Of a stretch of DNA of 64,000 bases, positions 11,133 to 21,720 are shown one piece after another (within the stretch, counting starts at the first letter, position 1; each line of letters begins with the position of its first letter). Source of the DNA: Diphasiastrum complanatum. Lineage: Eukaryota > Streptophyta > Lycopodiopsida > Lycopodiales > Lycopodiaceae. The notes beneath the pieces were generated by a model. The model had not been told where the DNA came from, made no database searches, and saw nothing but the letters and a program-made list of their open reading frames with translations. A program made the position numbers and the translations under genes. The stretch is from the NCBI GenBank assembly GCA_029204225.1, contig CM055094.1, positions 65,678,293 to 65,742,292 of the forward strand. Reading direction: 5' to 3'.

Positions 11133-11492
11133 GTGGATTATATGATGCTACAAGACATACTAAGCATCGCCTTTGATGACTGGAAATCACCTTGGAAAAA
11201 AGACGACTTTCTCTGGTTATGGGCCCAGTTAACTATCGAGCAGAAAGGATGTCTCTGTTGGGGCATAATCCAAGAGAAATTCATAGTCAAACCTTTCGGA
11301 CCAGTCGAGCTATACATAGGTTCTTCTTCTATGTATGCCTTAGAGTACATTCGCATTAAAGAATACCAATTTTTGCAAAACGAAGACAATAAGCGACAAT
11401 TTTGGAAGCGAGAGTCGCAGTTCCAACTTTATAAACAAAAGACGTTGCGGATATGGGCGCTTTTGATGATGTGGGTCTGCTCATCAATATAA
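11133..11492 (+). CDS. Unrecognised 119-aa ORF in the non-autonomous element
   Basis: An open frame starting MDYMMLQDILSIAFDDW and rich in Trp and aromatic residues (WLWAQLTIEQKGCLCWG). It lies downstream of the coiled coil and probably belongs to the same ancient polypeptide: the sequence before it (about 11040-11130) is also coding-like. No retrotransposon enzyme motif is present and no match in copy B was noticed. Confidence 0.35.
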   Translation: MDYMMLQDILSIAFDDWKSPWKKDDFLWLWAQLTIEQKGCLCWGIIQEKFIVKPFGPVELYIGSSSMYALEYIRIKEYQFLQNEDNKRQFWKRESQFQLYKQKTLRIWALLMMWVCSSI

Positions 11493-12207
11493 ATATGGCA
11501 TATCCGAAGCTCTTCAGTATTTACATCAATTGGGAGTGAAATTTAGCTTATTACTTTGCAAAAATTCAGCACAATCTGCAAGAATGACGAAGTCAATTCA
11601 TTACAGAGCCTTTTGTACATATTCTTTTTGACAGTTTAGCACTTTTGTAGCAAAAACTTTATTTTTGTATAGAATCTATATGTTAAAAGTTCTTTTATAA
11701 AATTTTTAGCTCGCTTTTGTAAAGAAATCACACTTCGAAATGATTCAGACGAAGATGAGAAATTAACTCAGGAGTTGTTCGATGGAACATTGCTCCCTGT
11801 AAGCTCGAAGAATTCAGCAACCTACCAGTTGGCCGATATACACAATCAAAGGAAACGTTGATGTTGTTCGACGCTCAACAGAATTTGGAGTTAGCCCAAA
11901 GATCACATGCAGAATTGAATCCATCATAAACATTCATTCTTGCCTATGTAATGGTGATGTTCTATGTGATGCTGAATTTTGATCTTTGAAGTTTGACGGC
12001 ATTTTGAAGTTCGATTTCTGTTCTAATAAATATTTCAAAGATCACCAAATAGAAGAAATATCTCAAATGAAGTATTTAAAGGAAGGAACATATGAAGAAA
12101 TATCTTTTCATCTTAACGAATATATGAAGAACCGAACGAATCACGAATGATCCTCGAAATGAAGATTATATGTTCATGAGGACATTTCACATTTGAGGAG
12201 GGGGATA
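11493..12207 (+). other. 3' untranslated part of the non-autonomous element
   Basis: AT-rich sequence with no convincing ORF, ending in the purine tract GAGGAGGGGGA next to the 3' LTR. Confidence 0.5.
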
Positions 12208-13477
12208 TGTGATGGAACGAATTTGCTAAATAACGAATACCAACCTAAATATGGCATGATATACTCGAATATGAAGATATGAGCTGGATAAATATAAATC
12301 ATGAAGAGGCCTATATCTTTTTTCGAGAATATAACTCCTAAAGACTTATCGTGTATTTAAGGGCAAGACCTCCAAAAGTGAAATGATGCCTTGGATAACC
12401 TTTTTAGGTCATCTGCGCGAAACGACTACATATGAATTGACAAATTAAACTAGAGTAATTTAAACTCTTAGTCAAATATACCTCTCACGGTATAATTGAA
12501 CATACATTCAACCTAATTACTAACTAGACCTTTTCGAGGGAGCGACGCACCTGTAGTTTTTAAAGGTGTGTTTGTTCGCTTCGTAGAACATATATAGACT
12601 ACACGCTTCAGTCTCAATTATCGAGAGAGAAAGAGTTTATGTATTTGTGAGAGATTGAAGAAGTGAATAGAGTGTCAAAAATTATTCTCTCTTATCTCTG
12701 TTCTCTGCATTTTCAAGTGTGAGTGATCTTGAGTCTACTAGCAATCTCTACTGCATTTCATAACTACTCTCTGGTCAAACATTTGCCTTAGCACATTACA
12801 TTCGTTTGTTGTATGTCCGTAAATATGTTCTAAAGAACAGTCTTAAGACTATCTTATTCGTCTGCCATGAACACTTTGTATTCAGCACTCGAATAACGTT
12901 TACATTTGGTACAGTCTTTCACGATCATTGATAGAATTGTATGTATACATCTGAGACGACAGTCCTTGTCTGAGGAATTGAGTCGTTGATCTGTGTTCTT
13001 GTTTGTAACAAACATAAGTTTCTAACATACTCTAAAACTATTGATGTTCTTTAACCATAATTTGGACTTAAGTTGTTGAGGACTTATGTCTAGAACCAAG
13101 CAGTTCGCAAATAAGATTAACTAATTGTCTATTCGTACTTGAATACATCGAACGCCTTTTGAATCTCTGCCGACAACTTAATCAGCCGGAGTGTAGTACT
13201 TCTCTACTACTCTGATAACATCTCACCTGTAGAACGCTTTTCATTCGATTCGATAGAGGCAAGACTGTTGTTTTGGAATCATTATCACTACAAACCTCCA
13301 ATAAAGTAATACTGGTTACGTTTTAAATGTCTGTTGACAACCAGAGTAACTCTCGATTCCACTTCATTCGAAATAAGTCATAGTTGTACCAAATATTTAA
13401 CTTTCAAGTGCTATCCTCTTGGGGTTCGATATTAATTACTATAGAAACTCTAATAGCTCTATTGGTATAGCATGACA
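12208..13477 (+). repeat. 3' LTR of the non-autonomous element
   Basis: 1270 bp, partner of 7980-9221. It ends TATAGCATGACA immediately before the target duplication GGTTA. Visible differences from the 5' LTR include small insertions near 12650 and 13030, so the insertion is not recent. Confidence 0.85.
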
Positions 13478-13482
13478 GGTTA

Positions 13483-14120
13483 CTAAACTTCATTTGAGTG
13501 TATTTTAATCTTAGGAAGTGGCAAGAATCATTAGATTGAGTATAGATCATAGGTTGATCAAGATTTCTTATGTGTTGATTTTCTAGTTAGAAGTGATAGA
13601 AGAGATTTGAGAGGTTTCATATCTTTGTGATTTCTTCTTGAGTTCATTTGTTGACATTCAAGAGAATGCTTTGTGCATTGGAACAGGTTGAAAGAAGAAG
13701 ATCAAGTCATTGCAACATGGCTACAAGTGGTGGATTCATGTTGGAAGGCAATGATAGGCTTACCTCAAATAATTATTTATTGTGGAAAGTGAGGATGGAA
13801 TCACTTCTTGAGATGAATGATGTTTTGGATATTGTTGTAGGTTTGGATGAGAGACCAGAAACTCAACAAGATCATATGAGGTATGAAAAGAGGGCCAAAA
13901 GAGATCTACACATGATTAAGATGAATGTTACCAATGAACTTCTCAAGGAGATTGATAAGTGCACATCATCTTTGGAGGCTTGGGAAGCTTTGAAGAAGCT
14001 TTATGAATCCAAGTCTACATCAAGAGTGCTAACTCTTAGGAGGAAAATCTTTCAAATTTTGCAAAAGAAGGAAGAGAGTACTCATGCTTTTGTTTTGAGG
14101 GTTACTAGCATTCAATGATG
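13483..14120 (+). pseudogene. Copia gag, N-terminal half, with 5' flank
   Basis: 13483-13647 continues the copia LTR/leader after the inserted element. The gag frame runs 13648-14118 (156 aa). It has the copia gag hallmarks TSNNYLLWKVRMESLLE, a YEKRAKRDLHMI segment (usual form W..rd..A...I) and LEAWEALKKLYESKS. A natural start is the ATG at 13717 (MATSGGF). The frame is lost at a TGA near 14117 by a frameshift and resumes at about 14120 in another frame. Confidence 0.8.
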
Positions 14121-14700
14121 AGTTAGCATGTATTGATGCAAGCATTAAGGAGGTAGAACTTGTTCAAGTTATACTTAATGGCTTCTTGGATGATCATGCT
14201 AATCTTGTTCAAAGTTTTGCTATTCAAAAGACTCTGCCAAGTATTGTGGATTTGCAAGAGATCTTGGTGAATGAGGAGTATATGCTTCAATCAAGAGGAG
14301 GTGGATCTACATCGACATCTCATTATGAAGAGGAGGCTATGTTCATCAAAGGCAAGTTCAAGGGCAAAGGCAAAGGCAATTGATCAAAAGGACAAGATCA
14401 AGGTGAGACTTCTTCTTTTGGCAAAAAGAAAAATAAGTCTAAGTTGAAATGCTTTTATTGTGGAATCAAAGGGCATTTTGCAAATGAATGTTTGAAGAAG
14501 CAAAGAGATGAAGGTAGCAAGCAAATCAGCTTTACTACTAATGATGAGGATCTAGGTGGTGGTGATTCTCTTTTGATGTTTTCTTCAAGTCTAATATCAA
14601 GTGAAGGTGACAAAGATTCATGGTGGATTGATAGTGGAGCTAGTTCACACATGACTAGTCACAAGGAACTCTTTACCTCTTTAGTCACTTATGATTGAGC
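14121..14700 (+). pseudogene. Copia gag C-terminus, zinc knuckle and protease start
   Basis: Continuation of the copia polyprotein in shifted frames. 14186-14383 encodes the gag C-terminal part. 14444-14698 has the zinc knuckle CFYCGIKGHFANEC (CX2CX4HX4C) and, about 45 residues on, the copia protease site WWIDSGASSHMTSHKELF with an intact DSGA. A stop at 14696-14698 ends the frame. No copia integrase or RT follows, so the element is truncated. Confidence 0.8.
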
Positions 14701-14940
14701 CAAAAAAGCAATTCACATGGCCAATGGTGGTGAGTGTGTCATTGAAGGTATTGGTTCATTTGTCACTTTACTAATAGGAAAGCAAGACTTGATGGTGTTC
14801 TTTACATTCCTTCACTTTCAAAGAATTTGTTAAGTGTAGGTCAAATGATAGAAAAAGGATACATGGTAAGGTTTGGTGGTGATGCTTGTTTCATGAATGG
14901 AAAAGGAGATTGGTCTCAACTTTCCATAGTTACCTTTTAG
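14701..14940 (+). pseudogene. Copia protease to GAG-pre-integrase remnant
   Basis: Decayed continuation: AIHMANGGECVIEGIGS is the usual post-protease motif, then frameshifted sequence ending in DACFMNGKGDWSQLSI before a stop near 14938. Confidence 0.55.
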
Positions 14941-15260
14941 CATCAATAAGATTGGTGGATCTTATGCAAAGTCTAAAAAGCTTCCTTATGCTAGATCTAG
15001 GTCAAGATCTAATATGCTTCTTGGAGATGTTCATCTTTGTGCTAACTTGGCTAGTTATGAGGATAATGATGGTTATTTAATGGTTATGAGGATAATGATG
15101 GTTATTTAATGGTTCTTCATGGCAAGTGCAAGCATGCAAAAGGTAAGGAAAGAGCTAACTTCATCAATGGACGTGAAGGTTCTTCCTTGGAAAAGGTTGT
15201 TGCTAATGATTTCTTTGATCATATGGAAAAAAGATGGCATTCATGAAGGAGGTGGTTCTT
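14941..15260 (+). pseudogene. Unrecognised coding fragment disrupted by a 29 bp tandem duplication
   Basis: One frame reads SINKIGGSYAKSKKLPYARS, then GDVHLCANLASYEDNDGYL. It is broken by a 29 bp exact tandem duplication (15057-15085 and 15086-15114). With one unit, the frame would continue as LHGKCKHAKGKERANF, then INGREGSSLEKVVAND, to a stop at about 15248. About 100 codons thus look formerly coding. They match no copia domain I know. It could be a captured host fragment or a family-specific polyprotein segment. Confidence 0.4.
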
Positions 15261-15752
15261 CTACAAAACTTTGTAAAGGGGGTGCAAAGACTAAAAGCAA
15301 ACCAATTTAACATCAAGGTTTTCAATCAAAGATCTTCCCTCCATACAGACAGCACCAGATACCCACTGGTATAGGGAGAACAATCTGTGCACAAATTACA
15401 GAACAAAGGCCTCAAAACCTCCTAAACTTAAAAGAGGTTCCAATACTTAAACTTATTCAAAGTTTAAAAGGATGGCTTAACCCACAAACTAAAAAGTTTC
15501 TAAGAACTTATTAATTTAAAGTTTAAACCAACTCCAACTTTCCTATACAACCAAGAAACAAAAGGTTTGAATAGAAAAGAAAAGGTTATTGTGAACAACT
15601 TGTTTAAAAGAAAGAACAAGCTTACATCCACCAACCAACCTTTTTTCAATTAAGCTTGGACAAAGGTTTTAAAAATGAACCACAATCCACTAAAAGAAAT
15701 ACCAAACCGCAAATGGACAAAAGGGAATGTGTGCACCTTAAGGAAATCGATT
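15261..15752. other. Intervening AT-rich sequence
   Basis: No ORF or repeat that I can support. The right part is likely the internal leader of the minus-strand gypsy element whose PBS lies at 15753-15764. Confidence 0.3.
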
Positions 15753-15764
15753 GCTCTGATACCA
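15753..15764 (-). promoter_or_regulatory. Primer-binding site, tRNA-iMet type (minus strand)
   Basis: On the minus strand this reads TGGTATCAGAGC, complementary to initiator tRNA-Met, two bases after an LTR ending GTAACA. Confidence 0.7.
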
Positions 15765-15766
15765 AC

Positions 15767-16128
15767 TGTTACAACTCCCTAGGATCATCGACTGCCTTGA
15801 AGGTTCCGCACACCCCATACTACTGACGACGCACCGTAACTTCCCATCCATAGAGTCACAACCGATCCACCCCCATGCGCTGGAGCTATCGACACAATCA
15901 TGCCCAGTTGAGCCTCCGGCGATAACTGGCATCCCATACTACCAACCATCGCACTCGGCTCTCCCTAGCACACATCTCTTGGCCTGGAGATACATCTTGG
16001 CTCATGCACGTGCTCTCCATACACCAACTCCTGGGTAGACTGAGTGAATTGAAAGAGGGAAACCCCACCACTATATACGCATAACACAGTGGGTCCCATC
16101 AAGCACAGTCCTGCCGGTGACACATGAC
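15767..16128 (-). repeat. Gypsy 5' LTR (minus strand), 5'-truncated
   Basis: The LTR end (GTAACA) abuts the PBS. The upstream part matches the LTR fragment at 732-942 in inverted orientation. Its left end is cut at about 16128, where copia RT sequence begins without any spacer. Confidence 0.7.
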
Positions 16129-16619
16129 TTGGACTCATTGGTGTATTAATTGGTTTGCAATAAGGCATATAAAATTATTCTAAAATGCCTTTTAGATATG
16201 TTTGCTGGCTAGATAGATCTTCTTTTGAAGTCTATCTCTAGTAATGTGAATTCTTAACAAAGAATGAATAGTGCCTAGATCAATCATGTCAAATTCCTTT
16301 GACAGATCATAATCTACGTAAAGAGCTATGTGAACTAAACTGGTGCCTATATGCTTGGAATAAATATTACAGTCAGCTGAATTGTTTGCAAAACCAAATT
16401 GAATGAGATAAGAGTTGATTATGTCAAACCATACTCTTGCAGCCTGCTTCAGACCATAGATTGCCTTGTGCAGCTTGCACACTTTGTGCTCTTGGCCTTT
16501 GACTTTGAATTCTTTTGGTTGGAAGGTATATAGTTTCTCTTCGATGGTGTCGTTGAGAAACATTGTCTTGATACCCATCTAGTACATTTGAGGTCTTCCG
16601 TGGCTGCTAATGCAATCAG
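16129..16619 (-). pseudogene. Copia reverse transcriptase, central part
   Basis: The minus strand reads IRTLIALAATEDLKC (up to the solo LTR boundary at 16620), then a frameshift to MGIKTMFLNDTIEEKLYT, the usual D-V-K-T-A-F-L-N-G block with the catalytic Asp lost. HKVCKLHKAIYGLKQAARVW, an ALYVDYD-like remnant of YVDD, and YCKPINTPMSPS follow. The last motif abuts the gypsy LTR at 16128, so RNase H and the 3' LTR are missing. Confidence 0.8.
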
Positions 16620-17123
16620 TGTAAAGACTTTAAGCGATAACCCCTCATCCAAAGTAAAGACCCTAAAGGATTGCCCCTAAGATGAGGATAGGAGAACACA
16701 ATAAGAGAGACCATGGAGCCAAACCGCCCAACCAATCCTAGATCAAACCCGGGTCTAGCCCATGCCATGTGAAGCAAGGGAGAAGAGAAAAATTGGTAAC
16801 CTAAACCCAATATTTCGACGGAAAAATCCCTACCTCATTATATAGAGAGTGGTGTCATGTGCATGAAACCATGCAACCCCCATGCAGGTCAACTATAAAT
16901 AGGTTTCATCTCTTCATGCAATCCTCCTGTCTATATTTGTCACACAGGCATGCAATACTCCATATGTCTCAATTAGAGTGTTTGGGTCCTCTCAAGGTTA
17001 TTAGTCACAAACTAGCCTTGACATGGAATTAAATCATGGCATGACCAACAATCTCGAATACTGGAGGGCCCATCTACCATCTTAGGACTATTCCAAGTCC
17101 TTAACCGAATATGGCCACAACAA
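16620..17123. mobile_element. Solo LTR, 504 bp, target duplication ATCAG
   Basis: It starts TGTAAAG, ends CACAACA and is flanked by perfect 5 bp repeats ATCAG (16615-16619 and 17124-17128). It interrupts copia RT: removing it with one ATCAG restores AKWKIRTLIALAA in frame on the minus strand. A TATA box in the plus direction (TATAAATAGG, about 16913) suggests plus orientation, but both ends are TG...CA. No internal element sequence remains, as expected after LTR-LTR recombination. Confidence 0.85.
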
Positions 17124-17750
17124 TCAGAGTCCTAATTTTCCATTTTGCAATGGAACCATCAGAGTTGATCTTCTTCTTGAAGATCCACTTGTTGTCAATA
17201 ACTCTCTTGTGAGTGGAAAAGTCGACCAGTGTCCATCGTCAAAAGTGAGTTGTACTTGCTTTCCATAGCTTCTTGCCACTTCACAACATCCTTGGAGTTA
17301 ATTGCTTCGGTTAGGCTCTCTGGTTCTTTTGATAAAGTCTAGAATGATTGAGGTGTATATCTCTCAAGAACTGTTCGAGTCCGTGAGGATCTGCAAACAT
17401 TTGGTTGACCAGAATGCGATGTTGCTTCTTCTTGAATTTGTCCAGATCTGCTCGAGCTAGTTCGGTCTGGTCTGGTGACAGGTACTGTCGACTACTCGAC
17501 TTCTATAGCTGTAGTTGTAGATTCTATAGAAGAGACATTATCGTTGGAAGATTTCATGCTACGTAAAATAGGATGAAATGACATATCATCGTTTATCGAT
17601 GGTTATCTAAAATCATAGTATGTATGTTCTTGGAAGATTACAGTCCTAGAGACGAATGCTACATTGGTGGATGGATCATAAACTTTGTAAGCTTTATGTT
17701 CATCAAGATAGCCAATGAAAATACATTTATCTGTCCTATGATCCAGCTTC
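17124..17750 (-). pseudogene. Copia RT start and integrase-RT linker
   Basis: Minus-strand reading gives LTEAINSKDVVKWQEAMESKY and VIDNKWIFKKKINSDGSI, the canonical start of copia RT. It is followed (toward lower coordinates) directly by AKWKIRT, so roughly 30 residues around the R-x-K-A-R-L-V-A-K-G motif are deleted. The linker at 17340-17750 contains scattered stops. Confidence 0.7.
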
Positions 17751-18356
17751 TTCCTAAGCTATTTAGGAATGTGAACAAAACATATACAACCAAAAAATTT
17801 TAAATGGATAACACTAGGCTTGTGTCCATGCCATATTTCATGAGGAGTTTTGTTGTTGACAACTTTAGTGTTGGATCTGTTCTGTAAGTAACAGGTTATG
17901 GCAATAGCTTCTGGCCAAAACTTCACAGGTAGGTGCGCTTGATGTAGCATGGATCTGGCTGAGTTGAGAAGTGTTCGATTCTTCCTTCCTACAATTCCAT
18001 ACTATTGAGGAGAACAGGAAGTTGTGAAATGTCTTCAATTGCCATGTTCAACTAGGTAGTTGGACATCTCGTTAGAGAGGTATTTGTCGCCACCATCCGT
18101 TCGAACAGCTTTCACTTTTGTAGATGTTTGTATCTCAGTCGTGGCCTTGAATCTTTTGAAGCATTCAAAGTCTCCAAAGGATGGAGTTGGCATTGGACCA
18201 CGAATATTGCTATGTACAAGATCTAATACATGCTATGTTTTGATAAAATGTGATTTGGAAAACTTGCTTCTAGAGTGTTTGCCATAGATGCAGGATTCAC
18301 AAAAGAAAGATTTCTTATCCAATGAAGAAGGAAAATACAATCCATCAACTAGATTA
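17751..18356 (-). pseudogene. Copia integrase
   Basis: The open part 17759-17950 reads MLHQAHLPVKFWPEAIAIT and TPHEIWHGHKPSVIHLKFFG, the C-terminal half of a copia integrase core. 17950-18356 holds the rest of the core in broken frames. The enzyme is not functional as read. Confidence 0.7.
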
Positions 18357-18837
18357 TTACAACGCATATAAGAAAGTTGTATTCATGTGTCCAAATCGAC
18401 TATGCCAAAGAATAGCATTATCATTTACATTTTCATGAGAGATACTAGCTAATGCAACTAAGTTAGAGAGTAGATATAGATTTCCAACTCTAGTACATGT
18501 AGTCAGGATCTTCATTGAATATTGTACATTGTTCAGAAAAGAAAGTAACAATGTACCCCTCATCAGTTATCTTAGAGACTGCTAATAGGTTCTTTGATAG
18601 CTGAGATACTTGAAGAACATTAGGAACACAAATAGAAATATCGTTGTTGAATGTGATCTTGATAGTCCCTTTGCCTTCCATGCGTATGGTGCTTGAATCT
18701 CCAAGGTAGATGAATTGATCTATGCTGTAAGTTGCATACTTGGTAAACCATACCTTGCAAGAGGTCATGTGTTGGTGGGTAGCACCGCTGTCCAGGTACC
18801 AGCTGTCATGGTCTTCGTTGCCACTATTGTAAGCCAT
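18357..18837 (-). pseudogene. Copia protease and GAG-pre-integrase domain
   Basis: 18490-18837 carries the protease site SWYLDSGATHQHMTS (intact DSGA) and IRMEGKGTIKITF, then VPNVLQVSQLSKNLLAVSKI. 18357-18563 (shifted frame) carries the GAG-pre-integrase motif AILWHSRFGHMNTTFLYAL. The order gag, protease, pre-integrase, integrase, RT is canonical copia on the minus strand. Confidence 0.8.
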
Positions 18838-19690
18838 TAACAGGTGTGAATCTTGCTCCTTGAATTGCCTCGTTGTAGATGTGGATTCGACATTTTGTCG
18901 TGATTAGCTCTCTTGCAATATCTACAAAGGAGCTTCTTGCACGATCCACTGCTCTCACCTTGAGTATGAGGCTTTTGCTGCACTTGATTCTTGGCCTTGG
19001 AATGGTCTTTCTTCTTGGTGTACAGGGCCATAAACTTGTCTTTGATGGATAGGTCGTTGGTCTTTCTCCGCATTTCTTCTTGAAAAAGACGACCGATCAC
19101 CTTTTGAAGAGTGAGGTCGGGTTGTGTGGAGATCATCACCACAAAGTGTTTATACGACTTTGGAAGAGAAGAAAGCAAGGTCATAACGACATCATAATCT
19201 TGAATAACAAATCCTACAACTGATAATTGATCCATTAAAGACTTAAAGCTATTGATGTGAGAAGTGATCGCAATAAAATCAGTCATGCTAAGTGTGAAAA
19301 ACTTCCTTCTTAGGTGTAATCTAGTGGTTACATCTTGAGTCTCATATAGACTTTATAACAAACCCAGTGCTTCCTTAGAAGTTATGCACGTGGTAAAATG
19401 AGATATTTGGGAGTCGGCTAGATTGAGTGTGATACATGCTAAGGCCTTCTAATATTTGATCTTCCATGCCTTTGCTTGATCACCATCTTCTGATTTTAGG
19501 TTAGAACCTTCCACTACATCCCAAAGATCTCTATCTATCCGCATCATCCGGAGTTTTAACTTCTAGACGTAGAAGTTAGAACCTTGAACTTGTCAATGAT
19601 TCTAGCCTCGTTGGATGATGATGATGAAGAGTTACCAATATGAGACATGTTAACAGTAATACAAATAAAACTAACTTGATCGTTCGGTTT
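18838..19690 (-). pseudogene. Copia gag
   Basis: 18837-19286 encodes SHINSFKSLMDQLSVVGF, VMTLLSSLPKSYKHFV and a degenerate zinc knuckle CRYCKRANHDKMSN, where the last Cys is lost. 19287-19690 holds the gag N-terminus in broken frames up to the PBS. Confidence 0.75.
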
Positions 19691-19700
19691 ATTGAGCTAT

Positions 19701-19712
19701 GCTCCGATACCA
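19701..19712 (-). promoter_or_regulatory. Primer-binding site, tRNA-iMet type (minus strand)
   Basis: The minus strand reads TGGTATCGGAGC, one mismatch from the iMet PBS, three bases after an LTR ending CTATCA. Confidence 0.65.
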
Positions 19713-19715
19713 ATA

Positions 19716-20548
19716 TGATAGGGTGGTAGAACGCGAATGGAAAAGAGAGAAGGAAATAGTCGCAAAATGATTCTACCATTGTTATGAGCTGCTACATGCA
19801 AGAACAATCTGAAAGAATCTGGAAATTAGACTCAATAAGAAGTTCAGTTCTGAAAGACTCAGATTGATTGTGTGATGAATAGCGCAAGTTCCTCAGGCAT
19901 GACAGCCATTGTCTGATAAAAAATAGAAGAGTCTTAGACGTCCGTATTCTGATCAGAGTGAGTAAACGAGCGTGATCAAACAGAATCGAAGTGCATTCAA
20001 ATCACAGTAAGCATTCATCTACATTATACACAGATAGAAAAAAGTGTATTGCTGTTATATTACATTGAAGCACAACAATAAGTTACAACCAGAATGGCGA
20101 CATAAATTGGAGGCTCAAAATCATTCATCTCGTGGACAAAGCGAAGCATCACGTAGTGATGAAGGTGTATTTATACACCGCATCTAAATAGCTAATTACA
20201 ATAAACGTTGAATTAGTTGAAAAGAAGTTATTGTCGAGAAATAGTGACATTCCTGAAGTTTTCAAAGAAGTTGGAGACTTTGAAGACCTCGGACACTTCG
20301 GATGATGGAAGAAGTCACACTTCGGTTGATGAACGAAGTTGTTGAAAAAGTCAGAGACTTCGATTGCTGGAAGAAGTAAGACACTTTGTTTGATCAATGA
20401 GGTTGTCGAAAAAGCTTGATACTTCGGTTGATGGAAGAAGTAGGACACTTCGGTTGATCAATGAGATTGTTGAAAAAGTCGGACATTTCGGTGTCGAGTG
20501 ACTTGATTGTTGAAGAAATCGAGGGTGATTAGGTCTTCGATGTTCTTC
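19716..20548 (-). repeat. Copia 5' LTR (minus strand) with internal degenerate repeats
   Basis: The LTR ends at 19716 beside the PBS; the start near 20548 (TGAAGAACATC on the minus strand) is an estimate. At 20270-20480 a unit with GACTTCGGTTGATGGAAGAAG is repeated about four times with divergence. Confidence 0.5.
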
Positions 20549-20739
20549 ATGATGCTTTGATATTCGAATGTAGAATTAGATGGGAATGGATACCCTTTGA
20601 TGTAGATCAGCTGGAAAGTCGACGAAGTCGACTTTTAAATAGTTTGGCTGATTTGATTCGATTTTGTGTAGAAATTGCAGGTTGTCAAACTGCTTGTAGA
20701 AACTCATGTATTTTATCAGGTATTATTCAAGGAGACAAC

Positions 20740-21720
20740 TGTGGACTTAATTTCCAACATGTCTGGTATTCAATTTTTGCGAGAAATCACACCATTAACG
20801 AGTGTTCATCGCTAAAAAAAATGAATGTCAGAAAGTCCTTGTCATTTGTGCAGTTCTACGGGACACATGAAACAACCTTTTGCTCGTTTAATCCTCGGAT
20901 TATCCAACAAAGATATGCTAAGTTTCAGTATCGGGACCCTACTTATGCAAAGGGACCTGAAGCTAAGGCTCACAACTTTTCCCTTGGATTTCCAGAACGA
21001 CTAGCATTACTAGATCCACTAGGACAACAAGCTCCTCTTGCTAATCTAATGGAAGCTGAACCTTACAATGTTAATGAGCAATGGAGTCACAACAATGATC
21101 AAGATATTGGTCCTTCAGAGCAGTATGCTATCTATGTTGTCACGCAACAACAAGCAGCTAGACAATGGACTAGAGCACCACTTGGATGCTTTGCATGTGG
21201 AGAAAACCACAAAGTTGCGAAATGTCCGAACAAAGAAAAGCTTGTTCCATTCTGTCATGAATGCGATTATGGCCATTGCTACAAGGATTGTCCAACAAGA
21301 CCAAAACCACCACCGGTTACTACCCCAATGAATAGGATTACGATCAAGCAAAGACCAACAGTTCAACATACTGAACCAAGTGTACCTTTGATGGTTGTAA
21401 CTAGAGCTCAGAAATAGAAAGAAGTTCTAGTTGATCAAGTACCTACTGAAGCTGCACCAATTACATATATACCTATTGCATCCACGGTACATCCGTATCT
21501 TAGCTTAGAAAAGAAGAGATATCAGAACATGAGACAATGGATTAAACGATTGCAAGAAGAAAAAGCCCTAGAAGCCACTAAAGCAACAGCCGAAGCCCAT
21601 TCTTCACCTGTGCCGCAAACAGATCCACGAATGGGCGTTAATACTCAGTTGCACCATCATGAAGAACTCTTCAAGATGACAGATTCTGTACATTAAAAAC
21701 ATAGAACAAGAGATCTAATC
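20740..21720 (+). pseudogene. Gypsy gag fragment with multiple zinc knuckles
   Basis: An open frame (20557-21417) whose part from about 20740 aligns with the gag at 3444-4688. It has a degenerate first knuckle (SIFARNHTINEC), a second (VQFYGTHETTFC), intact CFACGENHKVAKC and CHECDYGHCYKDC, and the shared tail MNRITIKQ. After a stop at 21415, homologous sequence goes on to about 21720 (LHHHEELFKMTDS matching LHQHEPPFHMVEP). Capsid sequence and pol are absent. It is a second member of the four-knuckle family. Confidence 0.75.

Larger units (their letters stand above)
7980..13477 (+). mobile_element. Complete non-autonomous LTR retrotransposon (LARD-like), target duplication GGTTA
   Basis: The element has two LTRs, 7980-9221 and 12208-13477. 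Both start TGTGATG and end in CA and are similar along their length apart from scattered substitutions and small indels. A perfect 5 bp target duplication GGTTA flanks it (7975-7979 and 13478-13482). An Asp-type PBS lies at 9227-9244 and a purine tract (GAGGAGGGGGA) at 12195-12205. The 2986 bp interior has no protease, RT or integrase. It holds a coiled-coil ORF related to the one at 56960-58450. It inserted into the copia LTR that itself sits in the gypsy integrase, giving three nesting levels. Mobilisation would need enzymes in trans. Confidence 0.85.
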
